From Candidatus Tepidiaquacellales bacterium UBA6667 (GTDB lineage Bacteria; Bacteroidota; Ignavibacteria; Tepidaquicellales; Tepidaquicellaceae): a stretch of 5,670 bases of DNA. Below, piece after piece: positions 1 to 4,800 of the stretch. Under the pieces are notes generated by a model that worked only from the letters and a program-made list of their open reading frames with translations, ran no database searches and was not told where the DNA came from. How positions within the stretch are numbered: position 1 is the stretch's first letter; the number at the start of each line of letters is the position of its first letter. The DNA is taken from assembly GCA_002455255.1 (NCBI GenBank), contig DKKL01000028.1:7594-13263 (forward strand), given 5' to 3'. The position numbers and the translations under genes were made by a program.

Positions 1-67
1 CAGAAGCTTCTATTTTGCTGATTCCGGTTTCAGTTTGTATAATATTTACAAGTTCTTCTTTTTTCAA
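1..67 (-). CDS. HU/IHF-family DNA-binding protein, N-terminal fragment (runs off left edge)
   Basis: Seen: downstream of the stop of the complete HU gene, the minus strand opens a new frame at a TTG codon (67-65) that stays open to the window edge, 22 codons. It reads MKKEELVNIIQTETGISKIE followed by Ala-Ser. This matches the start of HU/IHF proteins: a short basic start, then an ELxxxI helix, then a T-G-[IL]-[ST]-K turn leading into helix 2. An alternative TTG at 73-71 overlaps the upstream stop codon (TTGA) and would add two residues. There is no ATG in this frame and no Shine-Dalgarno sequence. Known of the family: HU proteins are about 90-residue dimeric nucleoid proteins that bend DNA. 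Inference: this is a second, tandem HU paralogue, probably translated by coupling to the gene just before it. Only the first quarter is visible, so completeness cannot be judged. Confidence 0.72.
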   Translation of the reverse strand, partial: MKKEELVNIIQTETGISKIEAS

Positions 68-69
68 AT

Positions 70-345
70 TCAATTGTTTAGTTCTGTCAGCAATTCATCA
101 GAAGGTTCAAATTTTACTTTATCTCTTGGTGGCAAAAGTTCTTCTACTTTTCTTCTCTTGTTCTCTTTTCTTAAAATACCTTTATGAATTTTTTCAAATT
201 TTCCGAATCCTTCAATTTCTATTTTATTTCCTGAAATAATTTCCTGCTTAATTACTTCAAAAATTTTATCTATAATTTTTTCTGAAGATTGCCTGTCAAT
301 ATTAGATTTAAAAATAATTTTATTTATCAGAGTTTGTTTATTCAT
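70..345 (-). CDS. Divergent HU/IHF-family DNA-binding protein
   Basis: A 91-residue protein of the usual HU/IHF length. It begins MNKQTLINKI, with the two N-terminal dimerisation helices at about residues 3-38. The family's G-F-G-x-F strand turn is at 46-50 (EGFGKFEKI), and a basic arm follows at 55-67. It ends with a PPRDKVKFEPSDEL tail (72-85), equivalent to the P-A-x-x-x-x-x-F-x-P-x-x-x-L end of HU. Oddity: the arm tip, normally R-N-P with a DNA-intercalating proline, reads E-N-K (61-63) with no proline there, so bending may be weaker or different. The ATG start at 345 lies 9 nt after the stop of the sulfoxide reductase gene, and the second HU fragment follows within a few bases, so all three look co-transcribed. 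HU-like proteins organise the nucleoid; a specific role for this one is unknown. Confidence 0.9.
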   Translation of the reverse strand: MNKQTLINKIIFKSNIDRQSSEKIIDKIFEVIKQEIISGNKIEIEGFGKFEKIHKGILRKENKRRKVEELLPPRDKVKFEPSDELLTELNN

Positions 346-354
346 CAGAAAATT

Positions 355-873
355 TTATTTATTGTAAAATATTTTTAACTCAGTAATCTCATTTATTAAA
401 TTGCTCATAATTTTTTCAAGATACAATTTATCAACTTCATCAAAATTATTAAATTCATAACTATCTATATCAAGCACACCTAATTTTAAATTATTATAAA
501 TCAAAGGTATTACGATTTCAGAATTTGAACCACTGTCGCAGACTATATGACCGGGAAATTTATGAACATCATTTACTATTAAAGTTTCACCTCTATTCAA
601 AGCTTCCCAGCAAACTCCTTTACCAGCGGGTAATCTGGAACATGCAACTTTACCCTGAAAAGGTCCGAGAATTAATTCTGCTGAATTCTCATTTAAAAAA
701 TAAAATCCTGTCCATGAAAATGAATCAAATGTTTGTTTTAATGCTGCGGTTACATTGGATAATAAAGATATAGCATTGTTTTCACCTGAAATTAAAGATA
801 GTATTTGCGGGAGAAGTGAATCGTATTTTTTTTGTTTTGATAATGTATTTTCTACTACTAAGCTTTCTGCCAA
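355..873 (-). CDS. msrC: Free methionine-(R)-sulfoxide reductase (GAF domain, fRMsr)
   Basis: A 172-residue cytosolic protein consisting of a single GAF domain, close to the roughly 165 residues of E. coli YebR/MsrC. The family signature is strong: WTGFYFL (54-60), LGPFQGKVAC (69-78), GKGVCWEAL (84-92), D-V-H (102-104), GHIVCD (108-113), SNSEIVIPL (116-124) and LGVLDIDS (131-138). The three redox cysteines are present as C78, C88 and C112, with the same 10- and 24-residue spacing as C84/C94/C118 of the E. coli enzyme; E119 and D137 fit the substrate-binding acids. Family role: reduction of free L-methionine-(R)-sulfoxide to methionine using thioredoxin, an oxidative-stress repair step. The start is a TTG at 873-871; no ATG occurs in frame before the upstream stop at 915-913, and residues 10-20 are needed for the first helix. 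It leads the msrC-HU-HU cluster and is divergent from the MATE gene. Confidence 0.92.
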   Translation of the reverse strand: MAESLVVENTLSKQKKYDSLLPQILSLISGENNAISLLSNVTAALKQTFDSFSWTGFYFLNENSAELILGPFQGKVACSRLPAGKGVCWEALNRGETLIVNDVHKFPGHIVCDSGSNSEIVIPLIYNNLKLGVLDIDSYEFNNFDEVDKLYLEKIMSNLINEITELKIFYNK

Positions 874-887
874 TAGTTTAGGTTTTA

Positions 888-895
888 CAAAAATA
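888..895 (-). promoter_or_regulatory. Candidate Bacteroidota-type -7 element for the msrC-HU operon
   Basis: The minus strand reads TATTTTTG, an exact match to the TAnnTTTG -7 element known for Bacteroidota primary sigma factor promoters. It ends 14 nt before the TTG start codon of msrC, so transcription would begin about 8-10 nt upstream of the gene. No convincing -33 TTG is seen at the expected distance; the upstream DNA is almost pure A/T. In DNA this AT-rich an 8-base degenerate match can occur by chance; the position supports it. Confidence 0.5.
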
Positions 896-902
896 GTTTT
901 TA

Positions 903-932
903 TTTTAATTTTTTAAAATATTAAAATTAAAA
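903..932. repeat. A/T-only inverted repeat between divergent genes
   Basis: TTTTAATTTT (903-912) and AAAATTAAAA (923-932) are perfect 10-base inverted arms around a 10-base A/T spacer. The repeat sits between the two divergent promoters, just upstream of the msrC -7 element. It could be an AT-rich UP-like or bent segment, or a regulator site, but low sequence complexity makes chance a serious alternative. Confidence 0.3.
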
Positions 933-960
933 CTTAACTGAATATTATTTAATACACTTA

Positions 961-987
961 TTGTTATTAATGTATAAATTATCTTTG
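961..987 (+). promoter_or_regulatory. Candidate promoter of the MATE gene; predicts leaderless mRNA
   Basis: TATCTTTG at 980-987 matches the Bacteroidota -7 consensus TAnnTTTG exactly. A TTG at 961-963 could be the -33 element, though the 16-nt gap is slightly short of the usual range. Only 4 nt separate the -7 element from the ATG at 992. With the known placement of this element relative to the start of transcription, the mRNA would begin at or within a few bases of the start codon. No Shine-Dalgarno sequence is present, which agrees with that. Confidence 0.62.
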
Positions 988-991
988 CAAT

Positions 992-2326
992 ATGCCAAAA
1001 TCAGAAAACCGTCTGATACTTGCACTTGCTATACCTGCGGTTTTGCAGACGGTTGTCAAATCTTCTTTTCCTATCATTGATGCTTTTTGGGTAGGTAAGC
1101 TGGGTAGTGTTCAGCTTGCTTCCGTATCCGTTGCAACTTTTCTTACGTGGGGGATACTTTCACTTGGTGAAATAATTGCAACCGGGAACAATGCCCTTGT
1201 TGCTCAGACCGTCGGCTCAGGAAATAAAAAACTTTCTTCAAAAATTTCATTAATCAGTATTGTAAATACTTTGATTTATTCTGTAATTCTCGGAAACATA
1301 ATAATTTTTACAACACCATATCTTTATGATATAGTAAATCTTGATGCACAACAAAGAATTTATACAGATCAGTTTTTTCATACATTTTTATATGGGTTGC
1401 CTGCTTTCCTCCTCCTTTCAACTGTAAGTTCTTCATTCAGAGGATTTGGTGATACACGAACTCCATTTTATTTGTTAGCGAGTGCTGCACTGTTGAATTT
1501 TCTGATAAATCCATTGCTTGTCTTTGGAATTGAAATTTCACCTGGCTATAAAATTTTAAATCTTGGAGTTACCGGTTCTGCATTGTCATCTGTTATATCT
1601 TATTTCAGCATATTCATAGTGGGCTTTCATTTGTTAAAGATAAAAGGATTTAGAGATAAACTATTCGAGTATAAAATAGATAAAAAAATCATCACTGAAA
1701 CCTTTAGGATTGGTTTGCCACTTGCCTTAAATGGTCTCGCATTTTCTTTTATTTATTTATTTGTTTCAAGATTTGTATCTGATTATGGAAGTGTAGGATT
1801 GGCTGCTTTAGGTATAGGCCATAGATCAGAGTCATTGGCTTATCAGATGACTGTAGGTTTTTCATTAGCGGCAACAATTATGGTAGGTCAAAACATCGGT
1901 GCAAGGAATCCTGATTTAGCTGAAAAATATGCATGGAAGATTTTAAAATTGTCTTCATTATTCATATTAACTTTTTCTGCTATACTGTATATCTTTAGTT
2001 CTGAAATTGCATCCATTTTTTCAAATGATATAAATGTAATTAGCTCTGCTTCTATGTTAAACAAACTTTCCGCAATTGTATTAATTTTTTCAGCCGCGGA
2101 TGTAATACTAAGCGGTGCATTTGCAGGAGCGGGCGATACTATGCCACCTGCTGTTATTTCTTTTACCTTTAATATTCTTAGGATACCACTTTGTGCTTTG
2201 TTTTCTCCTATTTGGGGATTGACAGGTGTTTGGATAGCGATATGTCTTTCAGTAGCACTGAAAGGTATATTTATTACATATTGGTTTAGAAAGGGAAACT
2301 GGAAAAAAATTCAACCCTCTTTTTAA
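992..2326 (+). CDS. MATE family multidrug/cation antiporter
   Basis: A 444-residue inner-membrane protein with the length and two-bundle, 12-helix layout of MATE exporters (NorM/DinF superfamily). Seen: first helix with the acidic residue D30 (SFPIIDAFWVGKLG, 25-38); SSFRGFGDTRTP (147-158) ending the fourth helix region; NFLINPLLVFG (169-179); the hydrophilic inter-bundle stretch at about 216-236; then in the second half GQNIGARNP (299-307) and FAGAGDTMPP (377-386), the pseudo-symmetric counterpart of the first-half GDTRTP motif. It ends in a short basic tail (WFRKGNWKK). Family role: Na+- or H+-coupled export of cationic drugs, metabolites or toxic compounds; the substrate here cannot be read from sequence. 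The ATG follows a likely promoter directly. No truncation or frameshift is seen. The downstream WYL regulator lies 57 bp away on the same strand, so it could be co-transcribed and might regulate this gene, but that is only inference. Confidence 0.93.
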   Translation: MPKSENRLILALAIPAVLQTVVKSSFPIIDAFWVGKLGSVQLASVSVATFLTWGILSLGEIIATGNNALVAQTVGSGNKKLSSKISLISIVNTLIYSVILGNIIIFTTPYLYDIVNLDAQQRIYTDQFFHTFLYGLPAFLLLSTVSSSFRGFGDTRTPFYLLASAALLNFLINPLLVFGIEISPGYKILNLGVTGSALSSVISYFSIFIVGFHLLKIKGFRDKLFEYKIDKKIITETFRIGLPLALNGLAFSFIYLFVSRFVSDYGSVGLAALGIGHRSESLAYQMTVGFSLAATIMVGQNIGARNPDLAEKYAWKILKLSSLFILTFSAILYIFSSEIASIFSNDINVISSASMLNKLSAIVLIFSAADVILSGAFAGAGDTMPPAVISFTFNILRIPLCALFSPIWGLTGVWIAICLSVALKGIFITYWFRKGNWKKIQPSF

Positions 2327-2335
2327 AATTTAGGA

Positions 2336-2370
2336 TTGAATATTTTATGAATAAATTTTAGTTTATTCAA
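2336..2370. promoter_or_regulatory. Candidate operator: direct plus inverted TGAATA repeats upstream of the WYL regulator
   Basis: Three copies of one half-site lie in the 57-bp gap before the WYL gene. TGAATA at 2337-2342 and TGAATA at 2348-2353 are 11 bp apart, one helical turn. The inverted copy TATTCA is at 2364-2369. The inner pair forms a perfect 8-bp inverted repeat, TGAATAAA (2348-2355) and TTTATTCA (2362-2369), with a 6-nt spacer. The outer pair, TTGAATA (2336-2342) and TATTCAA (2364-2370), is also perfect. The arms end 14 bp before the ATG, where a repressor could block transcription. WYL-domain regulators commonly bind inverted repeats as dimers, so autoregulation is plausible. It is AT-rich and lacks a T-tract, so it does not look like a terminator for the MATE gene. 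Confidence 0.45.
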
Positions 2371-2383
2371 ATAATCACCACAA

Positions 2384-3247
2384 ATGCCGACAGAAATCAC
2401 TAAAGAACTTTTAAGGCGAATTGAAATAATAGCTATGGTATATGAAAATCCTGACACATATACTACTAACGACCTTACCACCTACTTTAAATACAGTAAG
2501 CAAAACTTACTTCTCGACTTGAAAAATATACGTGAAATGGATATCCAAATTCATTCGATAAAAAAATATGTTAACATTTTAGGAAAAATTAATCTTAAAA
2601 CTCTAAATAAATTACTTGGATATTATATTTCAATTAATGACAATAATATTATACCAAACTTAAAACCAATTCATTCGGTATTTAAAAACAGAACTTTATC
2701 TGTATTTATAAATATTATTAGAGCAATTAACAACAAAAAAATTCTTCAAATTGAATATGGTCTTGATAAATATGGACAGCGAATAAGAAGGGAAATTACT
2801 CCGGTCGGTATTCATAATACAGGAAAGACTTTTCATATTCATGCATTTGAAAATGATGATGAAAATAATCTGAAAATATTTTCAATTCAAAAAATATTTG
2901 ATATAAAGTTTACAAATAAGATTTCCTCTCATAAAGAGTTTCCAAATTTATATAATTTTTATAAAAATTCATGGGGAAGCTATACCGGAGGTGAACTTGT
3001 AAAAGTTGAATTGGAATTCAAAAAAGAAACAGGAGAAAAAATCAGAGAAAAAATACTTGTGGATAATCAGGAGTTTATTGAAACTGAAAATAGATTTATT
3101 CTGAAATTTGAAGTTAAACTTTCAATGGAATTTGTATCCTGGGTTATGGGGTGGGGAGGTGAAGTGAAAGTTATCAAACCGGAAACTTTGAAGAAAGAAG
3201 TTCTTAAAAAAGCAAAACAACTGATAAATAGATATGAAAAAAAGTGA
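2384..3247 (+). CDS. wHTH-WYL domain transcriptional regulator
   Basis: A 287-residue cytosolic protein with the three-part layout of stand-alone WYL regulators. Residues about 8-60 form a winged helix-turn-helix: TTNDLTTYF (27-35) as the support helix and SKQNLLLDLKNIREM (38-52) as the recognition helix. A linker runs to about 115. The WYL core at about 117-180 contains KKILQIEYG, REITPVGIHNTGKTFHIHAF (a single block) and KIFSIQKIFDIKF. The C-terminal WCX part contains VKVELEF, then SMEFVSWVMGWGGEVKVIKP and a final amphipathic helix. Oddity: the eponymous Trp-Tyr-Leu is replaced by F-H-I (150-152), so ligand sensing may differ. Known members (PafBC, BrxR, CapW) respond to nucleic acids or nucleotides and control DNA-damage or defence genes. 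No such genes are seen here. The start ATG follows a candidate operator. Likely a repressor or activator of itself and possibly of MATE; targets are unknown. Confidence 0.88.
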   Translation: MPTEITKELLRRIEIIAMVYENPDTYTTNDLTTYFKYSKQNLLLDLKNIREMDIQIHSIKKYVNILGKINLKTLNKLLGYYISINDNNIIPNLKPIHSVFKNRTLSVFINIIRAINNKKILQIEYGLDKYGQRIRREITPVGIHNTGKTFHIHAFENDDENNLKIFSIQKIFDIKFTNKISSHKEFPNLYNFYKNSWGSYTGGELVKVELEFKKETGEKIREKILVDNQEFIETENRFILKFEVKLSMEFVSWVMGWGGEVKVIKPETLKKEVLKKAKQLINRYEKK

Positions 3248-3284
3248 ATAAAATAAATTGTTTTAGGAAAATGAATTTGACAAT

Positions 3285-3310
3285 AAAAAAACCCGCTATT
3301 GCGGGTTTTT
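3285..3310. terminator. Bidirectional intrinsic terminator between convergent genes
   Basis: A stem ACCCGC (3291-3296) and GCGGGT (3301-3306) closes a TATT loop and extends through A-T pairs to ten base pairs (3287-3310). On the plus strand a T run follows the GC stem and would end the WYL transcript. On the minus strand the GC stem is followed by seven Ts (complement of 3285-3291) and would end the DUF1573 operon. It lies 37 bp past the WYL stop and 27 bp past the DUF1573 stop. Confidence 0.92.
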
Positions 3311-3337
3311 AAATTTATCTGAAATGTAATTTGTCAA

Positions 3338-3781
3338 TTACATATTCGGATCAATATTACAGGATATTTTTAACATAACTTGTGATTTGCTCGGATCATT
3401 TGTGTAAACAAGTATTTCTTTTGTTTGTTCACCTTCACGTCCTTGTGTGTTAAATGTAACCTGAATCTCTCCTGACTCACCTTTTGCAAATTCTTTTTTA
3501 TTCCCTGTAGTAGCACCTGTGCATCCGCAGGAAGTAGAAATATTTTCAATTTTTAAAACGCCAGCTCCATCATTTTTGAATGTGAAGTTATATTGAAGCT
3601 GTGGACCTTGGGATACTTTGCCAAAATCATGAGATGTCTGATTAAATTTTACTTTTGGAGCTTTGTTTGCAGCGGATAGATTTCCGTTTGATATTACAAA
3701 AAACATTAATGTAATAATTGCCATAACACCTAATGTGAAATAACCCGCCTTTGCACCTTTACTATTTAAGAAATTAGTCAT
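3338..3781 (-). CDS. Membrane-anchored DUF1573 domain protein with SCGC motif
   Basis: A 147-residue protein. Residues about 13-31 are a hydrophobic segment after a short basic N-terminus, acting as a signal peptide or uncleaved anchor (a cleavage after L-S-A at 35-37 is possible). The rest is an Ig-like DUF1573 domain facing the periplasm: VKFNQTSHDFGKV (44-56), YNFTFKNDGAGVLKI (64-78), STSCGCTGA (82-90), then GEIQVTFNT (104-112) and the terminal strand around VMLKISC (135-141). The S-C-G-C-T motif (C85, C87) is the hallmark of this family; a third Cys is C141. DUF1573 has no established biochemical role that I know of. It is the last gene of the operon. Its start overlaps the end of the DoxX gene by 8 nt and is preceded by the only strong Shine-Dalgarno sequence in the window, which supports this ATG. 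Its association with DoxX and rhodanese suggests envelope thiol or sulfur chemistry, by inference. Confidence 0.9.
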   Translation of the reverse strand: MTNFLNSKGAKAGYFTLGVMAIITLMFFVISNGNLSAANKAPKVKFNQTSHDFGKVSQGPQLQYNFTFKNDGAGVLKIENISTSCGCTGATTGNKKEFAKGESGEIQVTFNTQGREGEQTKEILVYTNDPSKSQVMLKISCNIDPNM

Positions 3782-4244
3782 TTTTGATTCCTCCGTTATT
3801 TATTTTAATGGATTCTTTATTAGTTTCTGAAAAAATATATATAATGAATGTTGCAATCAACATAAAAATATCTCGGACAATAGTCCAGAGAATGTCTGAA
3901 GGGGTTGATGCTGCACTAGTAGAAAAACACCCGCAATTTATATCTAAACCTCTGATATATGCCTGAGCTAAACCGATTATAAAAAGTATGAGTAAAATAC
4001 TGATTATTACAGAATTAGCACGAATCCATTTACCGAAAATCATTAATAAACCCGTAATTAATTCAACAAAAGGTAAAATTATTGCAATTAAATTTATTGA
4101 CCACAAAGGGAATAGTTTATACCCTTTAACCATAGTCGCAAATGCCTTAGGATCTGAAATTTTAACTATTGCAGCCCAAATGAATAATCCGCCTATTATA
4201 ATTCTTAACGTTAGCAGAAAATATTTGTTTCTAAAAATTGTCAT
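3774..4244 (-). CDS. MauE/DoxX-family redox-associated membrane protein with CGC motif
   Basis: A 156-residue inner-membrane protein with four predicted helices at about residues 9-29, 50-70, 77-97 and 120-139. Family-like features are the first helix RIIIGGLFIWAAIVKISDP (14-32), PFVELITGLLMIFGKW (58-73) with an intramembrane Glu at 61, and a Cys pair in NCGCFSTS (103-110) in the loop before helix 4. Relatives: MauE supports methylamine dehydrogenase maturation together with the thioredoxin-like MauD, and DoxD/DoxX proteins take part in thiosulfate:quinone chemistry. No mau genes are seen here, so a methylamine role is unlikely. The gene sits 6 nt after the rhodanese gene and overlaps the DUF1573 gene, which also has a CGC motif. 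Inference: it passes electrons or thiol equivalents across or within the membrane to periplasmic partners. The soluble tail (about 141-156) is encoded by DNA that also holds the next gene's ribosome binding site. Confidence 0.86.
   Translation of the reverse strand: MTIFRNKYFLLTLRIIIGGLFIWAAIVKISDPKAFATMVKGYKLFPLWSINLIAIILPFVELITGLLMIFGKWIRANSVIISILLILFIIGLAQAYIRGLDINCGCFSTSAASTPSDILWTIVRDIFMLIATFIIYIFSETNKESIKINNGGIKND
3790..3794 (-). promoter_or_regulatory. Strong Shine-Dalgarno sequence (GGAGG) for the DUF1573 gene
   Basis: The minus strand reads GGAGG with an 8-nt spacer before the ATG at 3781. It lies inside the last codons of the DoxX gene (Gly-Gly-Ile). No other gene start in the window has a comparable site, so DUF1573 may be translated at a different, possibly higher, rate than its upstream partners. 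Confidence 0.8.
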
Positions 4245-4250
4245 TTTTAA

Positions 4251-4796
4251 TTATTTGGAAACAGGGTTTCCTTTTTCAACCCACTCTTTATAACCACCTC
4301 TATAAATATTTGTACTGTTGAAACCTATCTTAGCTATCTCATAAGCCAAATCAATGCTTACTTCACATTCACCTCCGCCACAATATACAACCATAATATC
4401 ATCGGGTTTATATTTACTCAACAGACTTTTTTTATCAGCTTCCGGCATAACATAAAATTCTTCATAAGGTAAATTTATAGAACCGGGAATATGCCCGAGT
4501 ATAAACTCTTCCTTTTTTCTTCCGTCTATAAATAAAACATTTTTATCGTGCAATTGTCTGGTTAATTCAAAACCTATATTCTGAGGTTTTACAAATCCTA
4601 ATTTTTTATCATAGTTGGGATTTGCAACTAAATTGCCAAGATTATTGCTCTGACTTGTGTTATTGTTTACATTTGGAGTTCCTTCTTCATATCTGCTTTC
4701 ATCTATAAACAGAGGGATTCCTTTTGGGCTGATGAAATTTGCTGCAAGAGATACAACTACGCAAATTCCGATAATTATTAAAATTTGTTTTTTCAT
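4251..4796 (-). CDS. Membrane-anchored periplasmic rhodanese-like protein
   Basis: A 181-residue protein. An N-terminal hydrophobic segment at about 4-22 after M-K-K is a signal anchor. A low-complexity, Asn-rich linker (about 38-60, including NVNNNTSQSNN) leads to one rhodanese domain at about 70-180. Rhodanese signatures are LFIDGRKKEEFILGHIPGSI (88-107), the active-site strand MVVYCGGGEC (135-144) with catalytic C139, and YRGGYKEWVEKGNPV (165-179). Family role: transfer of sulfane sulfur through a cysteine persulfide, acting here outside the cytoplasm. The loop is the C-G-G-x-x-C variant with a second cysteine, C144, which might resolve the persulfide or form a disulfide. The gene begins 4 nt after the upstream unknown gene and ends 6 nt before the DoxX gene. 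Its ATG is the only sensible start, since it precedes the anchor, and no Shine-Dalgarno is visible. The sulfur donor and acceptor are unknown. Confidence 0.9.
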   Translation of the reverse strand: MKKQILIIIGICVVVSLAANFISPKGIPLFIDESRYEEGTPNVNNNTSQSNNLGNLVANPNYDKKLGFVKPQNIGFELTRQLHDKNVLFIDGRKKEEFILGHIPGSINLPYEEFYVMPEADKKSLLSKYKPDDIMVVYCGGGECEVSIDLAYEIAKIGFNSTNIYRGGYKEWVEKGNPVSK

Positions 4797-4800
4797 AAGG

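Noticed and set aside
15..239. Plus-strand open frame of 74 codons, rich in Leu and Phe
   Set aside because: It lies opposite the two HU genes, which have clear family motifs. Its hydrophobic composition is the expected by-product of reading the complement of Lys/Glu-rich, AT-rich coding DNA.
1..345. The two HU frames as one gene broken by a frameshift
   Set aside because: The upstream frame is already a complete 91-residue HU ending at the normal C-terminus, and the next frame begins with a fresh HU N-terminus, so these are tandem genes.
525..773. Plus-strand open frame of 82 codons
   Set aside because: Fully antisense to the well-conserved msrC gene and without recognisable motifs.
2327..2383. 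The inverted repeat after the MATE gene as its intrinsic terminator
   Set aside because: The stem is almost all A-T and is not followed by a T run, unlike the GC-stem terminator at 3285-3310.
2384..3247. WYL regulator as a marker of a phage-defence island (BrxR/CapW type)
   Set aside because: No nuclease, methyltransferase, CBASS, BREX or other defence gene is visible on either side; neighbours are a transporter and envelope proteins.
3774..4244. DoxX/MauE gene as part of methylamine utilisation
   Set aside because: No methylamine dehydrogenase subunits, MauD or MauG are seen; the neighbours are rhodanese and DUF1573.
3784..4293. Two plus-strand open frames (3784-3966 and 3988-4293)
   Set aside because: Both are antisense to the DoxX gene, whose membrane helices and CGC motif identify the real coding strand.
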